This document shows positions 28,370-38,200 of a stretch of DNA of 64,000 nucleotides, piece after piece (position 1 is the first letter of the stretch; each line of letters begins with the position of its first letter). Origin of the DNA: Bolinopsis microptera (Eukaryota; Ctenophora; Tentaculata; Lobata; Bolinopsidae); contig NC_087079.1 in NCBI RefSeq assembly GCF_026151205.1, positions 10,034,635-10,098,634 on the forward strand. Direction: 5' to 3'. The translations under genes and the position numbers were made by a program. The notes under the pieces were generated by a model that searched no databases, had not been told where the DNA came from, and saw nothing but the letters and a program-made list of their open reading frames with translations.

Positions 28370-28732
28370 ACTAAATCGCTCGCCCAAATTTTAAGAAAAT
28401 TCTTGTGAAAAGGCGCCCTTTGGGCATGAAAGTGATCTAAATCGGTGTATTTTTGGACGCTGATTCCGAATCACCCCCCATGACGTAGGGTTAAAATGCT
28501 TCCCTGGAGAGTTATGGGCAAAAAACCATTTTGGTCACGTGACAGGCTAGTAAAATACGAATTTGATTGTTTAGGACTCGGGTTAGGGTTAGGGTTGTGG
28601 TAAGGGTTATGGTTAGCTTCGAGGTTATGGTTAGGGTTAGGGTTGGGATTAGGGTATATGTAAAACCGTTTTGTATGGCTGCAAAACCATAGAAACCAAA
28701 GTCACGTGAAATTTTTGGGCGAGCGAATTAGT
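28370..28732. mobile_element. TIR unit containing telomere-like GGTTAG repeats
   Basis: Inverted ends ACTAAATCGCTCGCCCAAA (18 of 19 match). The interior 28575-28660 holds degenerate GGTTAGGGTTAGGG repeats, identical in unit to the animal telomere repeat. Confidence 0.6.
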
Positions 28733-29337
28733 AAAAGCCCACTGGGTAGTGGTAGGAGGTGCACCATAAAAATAAACTTGCTCGGATTTTAAAAATTTTT
28801 GTACCATTGTTTTCTAGAGACTGTGAGAATTTTCACAATACCAAATTTGTCATACCTTTTTGGAAAGATCGGTGAGTTTCGCCTAGGTGCCATAATTGAT
28901 GGTGCGCGGCTTTTGGAGCAAAATTAGCTGTAAAAGTCGCGTAATTTGACCAAATTTGACCAAATTCGTTGATTTTTGTCGTATTATTTGGATATATCTT
29001 CAGTTCCTTGAATGAGATCATTCTGAAAATTGGCGACGACCTTCCAATAGGGCTTTCACAACTGTCCGAAAAATTTGGTGGATATCGGAGTTGATATAGT
29101 GATCAAAATGGTGCAAAATACGCTGCTTTTAGCTGTAACATAATGTTTAATGGTTGGATATGCTTTAAACTTTTCGGACACCTTCTTTGTAAGTCTATGA
29201 GTAAGCTTACCAATTTTTGTTGCAATCGGAGGTCGGGAAGGATACTTAATATCTATTTGTTTGAAGAAAATTGTGCTGGCCGAAATTAGCGCTAAAAAAC
29301 CATCCACCAGTCGGCACGCGCGGCTCACTGTCGATGT

Positions 29338-29460
29338 TGACCATTGTTAATGGTCTGGCCCGGCGCGCGCTACTTCGTAGCACTTGCCGTCGGGCCAGAG
29401 AAGAAAGCGGCGCGCGCTACTTCGAAGAAATTTAGACGAGTAACATCCGTCAATGTCGAT
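29338..29460 (+). repeat. Second copy of the 6664-6776 dispersed repeat
   Basis: Matches over about 115 bp: CCATTGTTAATGG, CCCGGCGCGCGCTACTTCGT, a second GCGCGCTACTTCGAAGAAAT, CATCCGTCAAT. Confidence 0.7.
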
Positions 29461-29623
29461 GGCGCACTACCTAGTAGTGGGTCAGTCCTTTTGCTTTCTG
29501 TTCCACTCCATCCACAAATACAGCTACAGTCATCACATTGTCCATGTCCGGTTTCACTAATTCACTCGCCATGGATTATTTAACGGGTGATACTCGTAAA
29601 ATATTTGATTCATATACAGCTAG

Positions 29624-29674
29624 GACCGTCGACGAGTCCAACTCGGCGCGCGTCCTGGTAGGTTGTAAACCTAC
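29624..29674 (+). repeat. Second copy of the 6223-6272 dispersed repeat
   Basis: GAGTCCAACTCGGCGCGCGT, then CCTGGTAGGTTGTAAAC; inverted relative to the first copy. Confidence 0.6.
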
Positions 29675-29989
29675 AATGGATTATGGGAAAAGCGCGCTAT
29701 TTTGTATTTCGCGCGCATTGGATATAAAGATGCATGACCAATGATATTGCAGTGTTTAAGTCACGTGCACGTGATATAGCTGATGAAAAACTGAAAACAA
29801 TTCGATATTGTTTTATTATACTGCTTATATTTTACTCTTACTGGGTCGCGCTCAGCCTGTCATTCCGCCGAATCTTTATGTTTATGAACATAATAGCCTG
29901 AGGTCCCAAAGTAAATTTTACCCTTGACCAACAAGATCTATAAAACCTTTTATAAAACCTACACAGTCGCTTCACTGTAGAGTTTCGAT

Positions 29990-30055
29990 CGTTGTCATGT
30001 GCGCGGCTCCCCCTGTATCGTCGACGATACAGGGGGAGCCGCGCACATGACAACG
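29990..30055. repeat. 66-bp perfect palindrome without spacer
   Basis: Arms of 33 bases meet at GTATCGTC/GACGATAC (30022/30023) and match at every position; pairing stops just outside. The outer part reads CGTTGTCATGTGCGCGG. Each arm matches the inner half of the GC-rich foldback family at 28110, 30414 and 30670. Confidence 0.9.
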
Positions 30056-30364
30056 TGTAACAATGAACACGTTGGATAGTGATTCTGCGAACAGAATTAA
30101 ATTATAATTTGATCCATAAATTGCGAGTCGTAGCCGGCCCCCAATTATTAATAATACATTTTGCTCTAGTATGAACACTAAAAAATAAAACTAAGTTTTT
30201 ATTTGGGTTTGACTCGGATGATATAAAACGAGTCTAAATTTTTTCAAAGTATTGCTTGGCCTTCACCTAACTATGTCACATGTGCCACTGCGGGCGCGCT
30301 TGTTTCACATGAAGTAAAGACAGCGCCTGGCGCCAGGGCTCTGGATAGAGCAATGCTTGGCCCG

Positions 30365-30489
30365 TTGTTACGAAGTAGCGTGTGTCGGATTAATTCATTA
30401 ACAATGGACAACCTTGTATCACGTGGTGACCCCCACGGTCGCTTCACGATACAGGGGGAGCCGCGCACTTCGTGCGCGGCGGGTCATAG
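30365..30489 (-). repeat. Two dispersed repeat fragments, minus orientation
   Basis: 30365-30412 is a shortened copy of the 6664 family (TACGAAGTAGCG, then CATTAACAATGGACA). 30414-30489 is the CACGTG foldback family running TTGTATCACGTGGTGACCCC to GCGCGGCGGGTCATA. Confidence 0.6.
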
Positions 30490-30669
30490 AATCAAGAATG
30501 TATGACAAGGACAACCGACCCGAGGTCCCCAGGAAGATTTGAAATATGCTAAACAAGGTCTTATTCAATTACAACACTTAATCGCTTTTCCAGCAATTTG
30601 TCAACAGATTAGTGGACCTTATAGCCAGAGCCCAGAAATAAAGAGGAAGGAGAGGTATTTTGTCATAAG

Positions 30670-30742
30670 TTGTATGACCCGCCGCGCAACAAGGGCGCGG
30701 CTCACCCTGTATCGTCGAAGTGGGGGTCACCACGTGATACAA
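30670..30742 (+). repeat. CACGTG foldback family, plus copy
   Basis: TTGTATGACCCGCCGCGC to GGGGGTCACCACGTGATACA; near-identical to the inverse of 30414-30489. Confidence 0.65.
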
Positions 30743-31179
30743 GATGCAAGAGGTATTGTGATGTGGTAAGGTATGTAAGAACGAGGATAAGACTAGATTT
30801 GCAATGCTAAGAATAACACTTATTGATATATGTGGGTACAGAGGAAAGAAGATGGACAGCAAACATGAGACCCCTCTATCAGAAGTCTCATGCAACATCA
30901 TCCCTGCAGCTGCCCTATGATGGAGTAAAATTATGTTTTTCAAAATTTTGTGTACATATTTGATTGTTTCAAGTTCAAAAATATTGGTTACAATGGCAAA
31001 TGGACCATTTCCGTTTCCTATGTATTGTGCTCTGCCAATTGCATCACTTCGTTTAATTGAATGTATATATTGTTTGAATGACCTTTTCATTTCGGCAATT
31101 ATCAATTAATTCATAAGATTTATAAAATTTTCTATTTATAAAATGTTTAGCTATACTAGACGCAGGGAGACTACAGTGC

Positions 31180-31355
31180 AAAGAAACTGCTGCAAACTGC
31201 TGCTAACTGCTGCTAACTGCTGCTGTCGCGTGCGCGCCATTTGCAGCAGTTAGCAGCAGTTGCGTGTGGGTGCGCTGCGCAGTTAAGACACGCATAAACC
31301 TGCTGCTAACTGCTGCTGACTAGCAGCAGTAACAGCAGTTAGCAGCAGTTTCTTT
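31180..31355. repeat. Foldback of CAGCAGTTAG units
   Basis: Ends AAAGAAACTGCTGC and GCAGCAGTTTCTTT are inverted. The inside is made of alternating ACTGCTGCTA and TAGCAGCAGT blocks, so several nested hairpins are possible. A run of about 22 G follows directly. Confidence 0.75.
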
Positions 31356-31622
31356 GGGGGGGGGGGGGGGGGGGGGGCAGAGTTGAAGTCCATGCTGTAT
31401 TGTTGGGAGCATATTGCATCTTTAGGAGTTCCTTTTTAGGAAGATTTTATAGGAGTACTATGGTGCTCCAGATCTTGGGAAATCTTGATATAAAATCTCT
31501 AGATTGGAATTAAGCAACGAGGGGGGGGGGGGGGGGGGTAGGGGTAATGGATATTATGCCTTTACTACAATCAATTTATTATAGTAAAATGGAATCTTAC
31601 CTTCTTTCTTCTTCCTTTCTCC

Positions 31623-31789
31623 TCACTCTTCTACGTTTTCGTCCTCTACGACTTCGTTATCATTGTCCACTTCATTGTCTTCATTGTTGTTAGTGTCACG
31701 TACTAAATTGAGGTCCAGGTCGTCAACAGGGATCGCTTTATGATAGTACCGTCCTCGGTATCCTTTTACATGGATAAGTACGGTCTTAA
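31623..31789 (-). pseudogene. Open-frame fragment with acidic C-terminus, interrupted at TTAA
   Basis: From the TTAA at 31786-31789 the minus strand is open for 54 codons to a TGA: LLKTVLIHVKGYRGRYYH near the start, then an Asp/Glu/Asn-rich tail ending VVEDENVEE. If the TTAA-bounded element to its right is removed, the frame continues upstream into 34913-34960 for about 17 codons. I do not recognise the family; it may be the end of a retroelement or a host exon. Confidence 0.35.
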
Positions 31790-32408
31790 CCCATATAATA
31801 CCAACAACTCTAAACGTTCGAATTTTTTGGCGAAATTTTGTTTCCTAAGCACTGAGGTACCAACTCCGACGGTGCAATAATTATTTTGAAAAAATTTATA
31901 TTTTTTATAGCTTTTTCGACCCGTACTTTTAAAAGTTCATTGTTGGAGCTTGCTTTTTTGGAACATTGCATCGTACTTTTAAAAGTACATCATATTTGAA
32001 TGATGTACTTTTAAAAGTACGGGTTTAATAAATAATGTACTTTTAAAAGTACGGGTTTAATGAATAGTGTACTTCTGGAGGTACGTTAGTTAATTAAACA
32101 GAAACTCAGGGTCAGATAATAAAACTAAAAGCCCTTGTCAGAATCGCTGAATAAAATTTAAACAATACATACAAAATTTAAGTGGTACACTAAACAAATC
32201 ATGATGGTGGGAACAGCTATATACTTATAAACTACTATCATAATTCCATTTACCAATTTACTAGAATTTTACGAAAATTTTCGGGTTTTGTGCTTTTTAC
32301 TCTAACTGATGATAAGGCTAAGGATAAACAAAGCACGCAAAGTGCAACGTCACACACTTCACACTTAGCCAGACGCTTTTCACAACTTAAAGAATACCGA
32401 AAATGGTG

Positions 32409-33803
32409 AGAATGAGAAGAGAGTAGCAGAGGCTGAGACAATTCTAGAGGAACAGAAGAAAGTAGCAGAAGCTGAGAGAGTTCTAGAGTAACAGAAGAGA
32501 GTAGCAGAAGCTGAGAGAGTTCTAGAGGAGCAGGAGAAAGTAGCAGAAGCTGAGCGTATTCTAGAGGAACAGAAGAGAGTAGCAGAAGCTGAGCGTATTC
32601 TAGAGGAACAGAAGAGAGTAGCAGAAGCTGAGCGTATTCTAGAGGAACAGAAGAGAGTAGCAGAAGCTGAGAAAGTTCTAGAGGAGCAGGAGAAGGTAGC
32701 AGAAGCTGAGCGTATTCTAGAGGAGCAGAAGATAGTAGCAGAAGCTGAGCGTATTCTAGAGGAGCAGAAGATAGTAGCAGAAGCTGAGAGAGTTCTAGAG
32801 GAGCAGGAGAAGGTAGCAGAAGCTGAGAGAGTTCTATAGGAACAGAAGAGAGTAGCAGAAGCTGAGCGAGTTCTAGAGGAGCAGGAGAAGGTAGCAGAAG
32901 CTGAGCGTATTCTAGAGGAACAGAAGAGAGTAGCAGAAGCTGAGCGAGTTCTGGAGGAACAGAAGAGAGTAGCAGAAGCTGAGCGAGTTCTAGAGGAACA
33001 GAAGAGAGTAGCAGAAGCTGAGCGTATTCTAGAGGAACAGAAGAGAGTAGCAGAAGCTGAGAGAGTTCTAGAGGAGCAGGAGAAGGTAGCAGAAGCTGAG
33101 CGTATTCTAGAGGAACAGAAGAGAGTAGCAGAAGCTGAGAGAGTTCTAGAGGAACAGAAGAAGGTAGCAGAAGCTGAGAGAGTTCTAGAGGAGCAGGAGA
33201 AGGTAGCAGAAGCTGAGCGTATTCTAGAGGAACAGAAGAGAGTAGCAGAAGCTGAGAGAGTTCTAGAGGAACAGAAGAGAGTAGCAGAAGCTGAGCGTAT
33301 TCTAGAGGAACAGAAGAGAGTAGCAGAAGCTGAGAGGGTTCTAGAGGAACAGAAGAGAGTAGCAGAAGCTGAGCGTATTCTAGAGGAACAGAAGAGAGTA
33401 GCAGAAGCTGAGAGAGTTCTAGAGGAACAGAAGAGAGTAGCAGAAGCTGAGCGTATTCTAGAGGAACAGAAGAGAGTAGCAGAAGCTGAGAGGGTTCTAG
33501 AGGAACAGAAGAGAGTAGCAGAAGCTGAGCGTATTCTAGAGGAACAGAAGAGAGTAGCAGAAGCTGAGAGAGTTCTAGAGGAGCAGGAGAAGGTAGCAGA
33601 AGCTGAGCGTATTCTAGAGGAGCAGAAGAGAGTAGCAGAAGCTGAGAGAGTTCTAGAGGAGCAGAAGAGAGTAGCAGAAGCTGAGAGTGTTCTAGAGGAG
33701 CAGAAGAGAGGAGCAGAAGCTGAGAGAGTTCTAGAGGAGCAGAAGAGAGTAGCAGAAGCTGAGAGAGTTCTAGAAGAGCAGGAGAAGGTAGCAGAAGCTG
33801 AGG
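32409..33803 (+). repeat. 39-bp minisatellite with coiled-coil-type coding content on the plus strand
   Basis: About 36 tandem copies. Read on the plus strand each unit gives 13 residues, VAEAERILEEQKR or close variants (alternative RVLEEQKRVAEAE), an ideal charged helix. The plus frame has stops at 32489 (TAA) and 32837 (TAG) and no start Met, so it is not an intact gene. Because 39 is a multiple of 3, the opposite strand also shows long open frames (33860-32250 and 33831-32380; LLLLSS and SASATLFCSSR repeats), which are by-products. It may be a captured coiled-coil exon that expanded. A run of about 17 G ends the array at 33805. Confidence 0.75.
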
Positions 33804-34294
33804 GGGGGGGGGGGGGGGGATCAGGTACCAAGTGCTGTACGTGACGTCGACTAAGTGCAACTTTGGAATTTACAAAAAAGACCCACCCACCCCCTTCGCG
33901 GTACTAACTTTTTTTTTTCGGATAATATTTAGGACACCCACCCTTTTTGCGGTACTAACTGTTGAGTAATCACGGTACTGACGTCTGACTGTGTTTTGGT
34001 ATACAAAATAAGATACCCACCCATAAATTGCTTTAAACAGCTCATTAAACATTGGGAATGGACAAAGTATACCCACTATTTAATAGGGGTTTTGTTTTCA
34101 ATGCAGTCGAATTAAATAAAAAGTTACAAAAAAAGGAAACAAAATAAAAAAACCCAAAAAAAAGGAAAAAAACCTCAAAACCAAATAAAATATGACCCAC
34201 CCCCCGCATTAAGTAAGAGTATACTGAAGGCCGCTCTGGAAGACGTGGAATAACCGGGTGAAAACGTGGATCCTTCAAGATCGACTAAATCCCA

Positions 34295-34327
34295 GAAGTC
34301 ACAACAGAAAGTTTCTGTTGTGACTTC
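34295..34327. repeat. Perfect inverted repeat, 16-bp arms, 1-base loop
   Basis: GAAGTCACAACAGAAA, G, then the exact reverse complement; inside the TTAA element. Confidence 0.75.
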
Positions 34328-35202
34328 CGTTCTGATTCAGAACAATTTACCTGCCATTACAGTCTTACCGACATTAATCATGCCAGCACACATTGTGTAG
34401 TCTATATAGATTATAAACCTGTACTTTTAAAAGTACATTTTTCGTGAAACCTGTCCTTTTAAAAGTACAATATTCGAAGATAATGCACTTTTAAAAGTAC
34501 GTACTTTTAAAAGTACATCATTGTCTAGAATGATGTACTTTTAAAAGTACACCCAATTAACATCTCAATTAGAGGCAATTTATGATTTTTATGTCGCCCC
34601 ACATTATTGCCTATTTATTGCACAATCGTTTAGGCAATATTAAAAAACCAAATTTGGGATCCATCAAAGTTGGAGAATTGGCTGGTGGTACCGAGAATTT
34701 ACCATTTTTCAAAGTACCATTTTTGACCACCTTTGCCAACATCCTATAAATTTCTTGCTTTTTTAGACCATCTGGCCAGGGTGTTGAAATCATCAGCAGA
34801 CTTTTTCTTACCTAATGCAAAAAACTGTATCAAAAAATATTTGTCACGAGACAAGTTAGGTCACTGTTTATGAACCGTACTTTTAAAAGTACCGTGGAAG
34901 AATATGGGTTAAGCAAATCAAACCCCAAACGACATCTGAGATTTGCCATATTGAGGCCTAACACGCAATTTTACACCACTGCTTACTACATGCCTTGCTC
35001 CAGACCAATCTGACAGGGGGTGATCAGATGATTTGTTTCATGTCAGGACCTTCCAGGAAACTAGTATTTGCCTGGAGACATCTTTTCGATGAACAGGCAT
35101 TTACCTGTTGCCAATGTCATAATTTGCATGAAATAGTAATGATTTGAAAATCTTTAAATCTCATCATAACAATATTATACAGTCGAATGTAAAAAAGCAA
35201 GA

Positions 35203-38200
35203 ATGATTAGAGGACTCAGGAACTTACATCATGCCAAGAACCTTCAACAGATATCTGTATCTTTCAAGTACTTTTCAGCTAAGGTAAACATTACGATACA
35301 ACATGAACATGTTTAATGTTTTACACAGGCTGTTCTATATAATTGTCATCAATCAATGTGATTAAATATGTTACATCAAACTCTAACGATGCTATATAAC
35401 AGTACTGACACTGAATAGTATCATACTTCATTCAGACAGAGGGGAGGAAGATTTCAAAGTTGCTGATAGCAAATAGAGGAGAGATTGCGATACGAGTGAC
35501 CAGAGCTGCACATGAGCTTTCTCTAAAGTCTGTTGCCATTTATGGCACCGAGGACAGATATTCTATGCATAGAGCTGGGGTTAGCTCATCACTTTCTTGT
35601 ATAATTCCTTTACCTCACATATCTTAATCAATATTTTTATCATTCCATTAATCCAATACTATCTCACTATATAATTCATTTGCTTTCATTCCATATTATG
35701 GTTGTTAATTATGAAATCGTATCAATAATTAACACTACGATTTTTTGACTACAGGCAACAGAGTCGTACGAGATCCCGGGATATAAAGATAGTCCGGTGA
35801 GAGCATACCTTGACCAGGATGCTATTATAAAGATAGCCCTTCAAGCTGGAGCTGAGGCGATACATCCTGGTTATGGGTTTCTATCAGAAAATGCTGAATT
35901 TATTAAAAAGTGTGAGGACAGTGGGATTATATTTGTGGGACCGCCTTCTCATGTGGTGCAAGGTATGTTGCTTTGTTGGCACTATTTGTAAGGGAATCAA
36001 GTCTTGTGTCATCAACTTATTGATTAGCTGATAAAACCGATGAATAAGTTGGTACTAAATTGGTGGTACTAAATTTTTATAGAAAACCGACAGGATGAAA
36101 GATGTTTAGAATTCTCTAGATGTCTATGATTATTAAGACTACATTTCAATGTTCATGGTTTTGTGACAGAACTGTTTTATGCAGGTTTGGGAGACAAGAC
36201 TGCTGCACGTGACACAGCAATAGCTGCGGGACTTCCGGTCATTCCTGGATCTGATAACACGGTTAGCTCCCTGTTACTACAGTATATTTCTGATCGACTT
36301 ATCGAGCTTATAAGAAACGAAATTTTAATAATTTTAAAACCTTACCAGATTTTAATCCAATACTATGATATCATAGTGAAATTAAACTATTAGTTTATGG
36401 TCCATACAGGTGGCAAATCAACCTTTAGTACGGACGTTGTGAGTAGTGAAAGTAATATATAGTTTATTAGGTTCCTATTGGGTAAATTATTTGAAGAAAC
36501 TGTGAAAATTTCGGATAAGGCAAGAGGTAAGAAACATAAAACTATTATCTGCTTCTTGATCTATTTAATTTAATTCTATTTCAAACAAAGAGAAACACTC
36601 ACTTGGCGGGCAAACGATCCGTTTCATGATATTATATAGAAAACAATACCAATTGCACTGAGGATTGGTATTGTTTTCTACATAATATCATATAATATAA
36701 CGGATCGTTTGCCCGCCAATTTGAGTCATTCTGTTTGTTTGAAATATAATGCTCCTGCTTGATTGCAGTTGAGCATTCTTTAGGAAACCAAGCAACAACT
36801 TATCATTAATTTAATTCTATATAGATACATAAGGTGAAGCTCATTCAAGTTTCTCGCTTTAGATAATTTGTAAAATTTGATTACAAACACTTCCAAAAAT
36901 TATTATTATTTAATTAAAGAATTTAACAAATATTCTAATTCCCGCTAACTCCCACTAATAACTAAGTGTTTGAAAAAGGAAGTCCCTCTCTACACAGGCA
37001 CGTATCTGCAGTACACAGTCGTTTTGATTTTGTGGTCTTTGGTCCAAATCCAGGATGCTTCCCTTGAGATATCTCCTACAAAACCTCTCCAGGGTTTAAC
37101 TCCGTCGTGTTTTCTTATCATATCTCCTTCTTCCCAAGCCTCAAAATCAACTTCAAATCCAGGTTTTGCCCAGTCTTCTTCTTCCTCTTGAGTACATAAC
37201 CACGTGTCGTCAGTTAACACTACAATCTCTCCGCTCTCATCATGTAGTGAAGCAAGGATTCCGGCGACTACTCCATTGTCAACACATTTGATACCAATAA
37301 CTTCAAAGTTGGACGGGACAGGAATTTTAGATTCTTTATGCCACTGGGTCAGTCCTTCTGCTTTCTGTTCCACACCATCCACAAATACAGTCATCAAATT
37401 GTCACACGTAGCTCTGAGGGTGTAGGTTTGCACCTGCACATGCACTGGTTCGTAGCGACAGTAAACAGTTGTTCGGATCTTGTGGTCTTTGGTCCAGATC
37501 CAATTTGCGTTCCTAGAGATTTGCCCTATGAACGTCCAAGGACTAGCCCCATGCTTACCAATGACGTCTCCTTCCTCCCATACTACAGAATCAGAAGCAA
37601 ATCCAGGTTCTACCCACCCTTTCTCTGCCTCTTGTGTACAGGTCCAGGACTCGTCTGTGACCAATATCTCGTCTCCTGCTTCATCGTGTACAGAAGCTAG
37701 GATTCCGGGGATTACTCCTACGTCTACACATTTGATACCAATTACTTTAAAGTTGGACGGGACAGGGATTTTAGATTCTTTATGCCACTGGGTCAGTCCT
37801 TCTGCTTTCTGTTCCACTCCATCCACAAATACAGTCATCAAATTGTCACACGTAGCTCTCAGAGTATAGGTCTCATCGCTTGCTGCCAGAAGTGCAATAG
37901 CTGCCAAAGAAAAGAGTACTAGCCACGTCATCATTACCAAGTGAGGAGGATCAAGAAATAAGATGAGGATTTTACTGAAGTGTTTATAAGAGAATCAATA
38001 GATATACTTCCAGAAGAGTAATCTATTTTCAGGCCTAGCCACTGACCAGATGGTTGGTAAGTTGTCAGTGCTTCAGTGTGATTGTATTAACTTCAAAGTA
38101 AATGATCAAAGCGGTCTATCATTGGGAAACTCGAGGATAATTACTGTAATGTTAATTTCCGGGGATTTGTAAAGAAGGCTAATGAAATTGATTGCTAGGT

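Larger units (their letters stand above)
28363..29477. mobile_element. Composite insertion inside the pseudogene, TSD TGGGTC
   Basis: Bounded by TGGGTC at 28357-28362 and 29478-29483. It contains a smaller unit at 28370-28732 with 19-bp inverted ends (ACTAAATCGCTCGCCCAAA, one mismatch) and, near its right end, the repeat copy at 29338-29460. No open frame codes for a recognisable transposase. Confidence 0.6.
28268..29545 (-). pseudogene. Broken copy of the secreted two-repeat protein gene, split by an insertion
   Basis: 28268-28362 and 29478-29545 match consecutive parts of the first repeat of the gene at 36990-37940 (37697-37840) on the same strand: ACACATTTGATACCAATTAC, then TTTATGCCACTGGGTC, then GTCAGTCCTT, CTTTCTGTTCCACTCCATCC and ACAAATACAG. 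Small deletions and an extra segment break the frame. The word TGGGTC is repeated on both sides of a 1115-bp insertion (28363-29477), as expected for a target-site duplication. Only about 160 bp of the gene can be recognised, so this is a dead fragment. Confidence 0.8.
31786..34912. mobile_element. piggyBac-like TTAA-bounded element carrying a minisatellite and palindromes
   Basis: TTAA at 31786-31789 and 34909-34912 flank inverted ends CCCATAT, as in piggyBac-type insertions (TTAA duplication, ends beginning CCC). All 11 copies of the word GTACTTTTAAAAGTAC or close variants lie inside: 31923, 31973, 32005, 32037, 32069 on the left and 34421, 34453, 34485, 34501, 34535, 34877 on the right. 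The centre holds the 39-bp repeat array. No piggyBac transposase frame is visible, so it would be non-autonomous. Confidence 0.6.

Noticed and set aside
29624-29674. Hammerhead ribozyme
   Set aside because: GACGAGTCC resembles part of the core, but the matching GAAA strand and closing stems are not found in either copy.
30578-31105. Minus frame of 175 codons
   Set aside because: It runs through a dispersed foldback copy, has no recognisable domain and no support from splice sites.
32250-33860. Long minus-strand frames of 536 and 483 codons
   Set aside because: They are open only because the 39-bp repeat has a length divisible by 3. Their composition (LLLLSS, SASATLFCSSR) is a by-product of the plus-strand coiled-coil repeat, and no start or splice context supports them.
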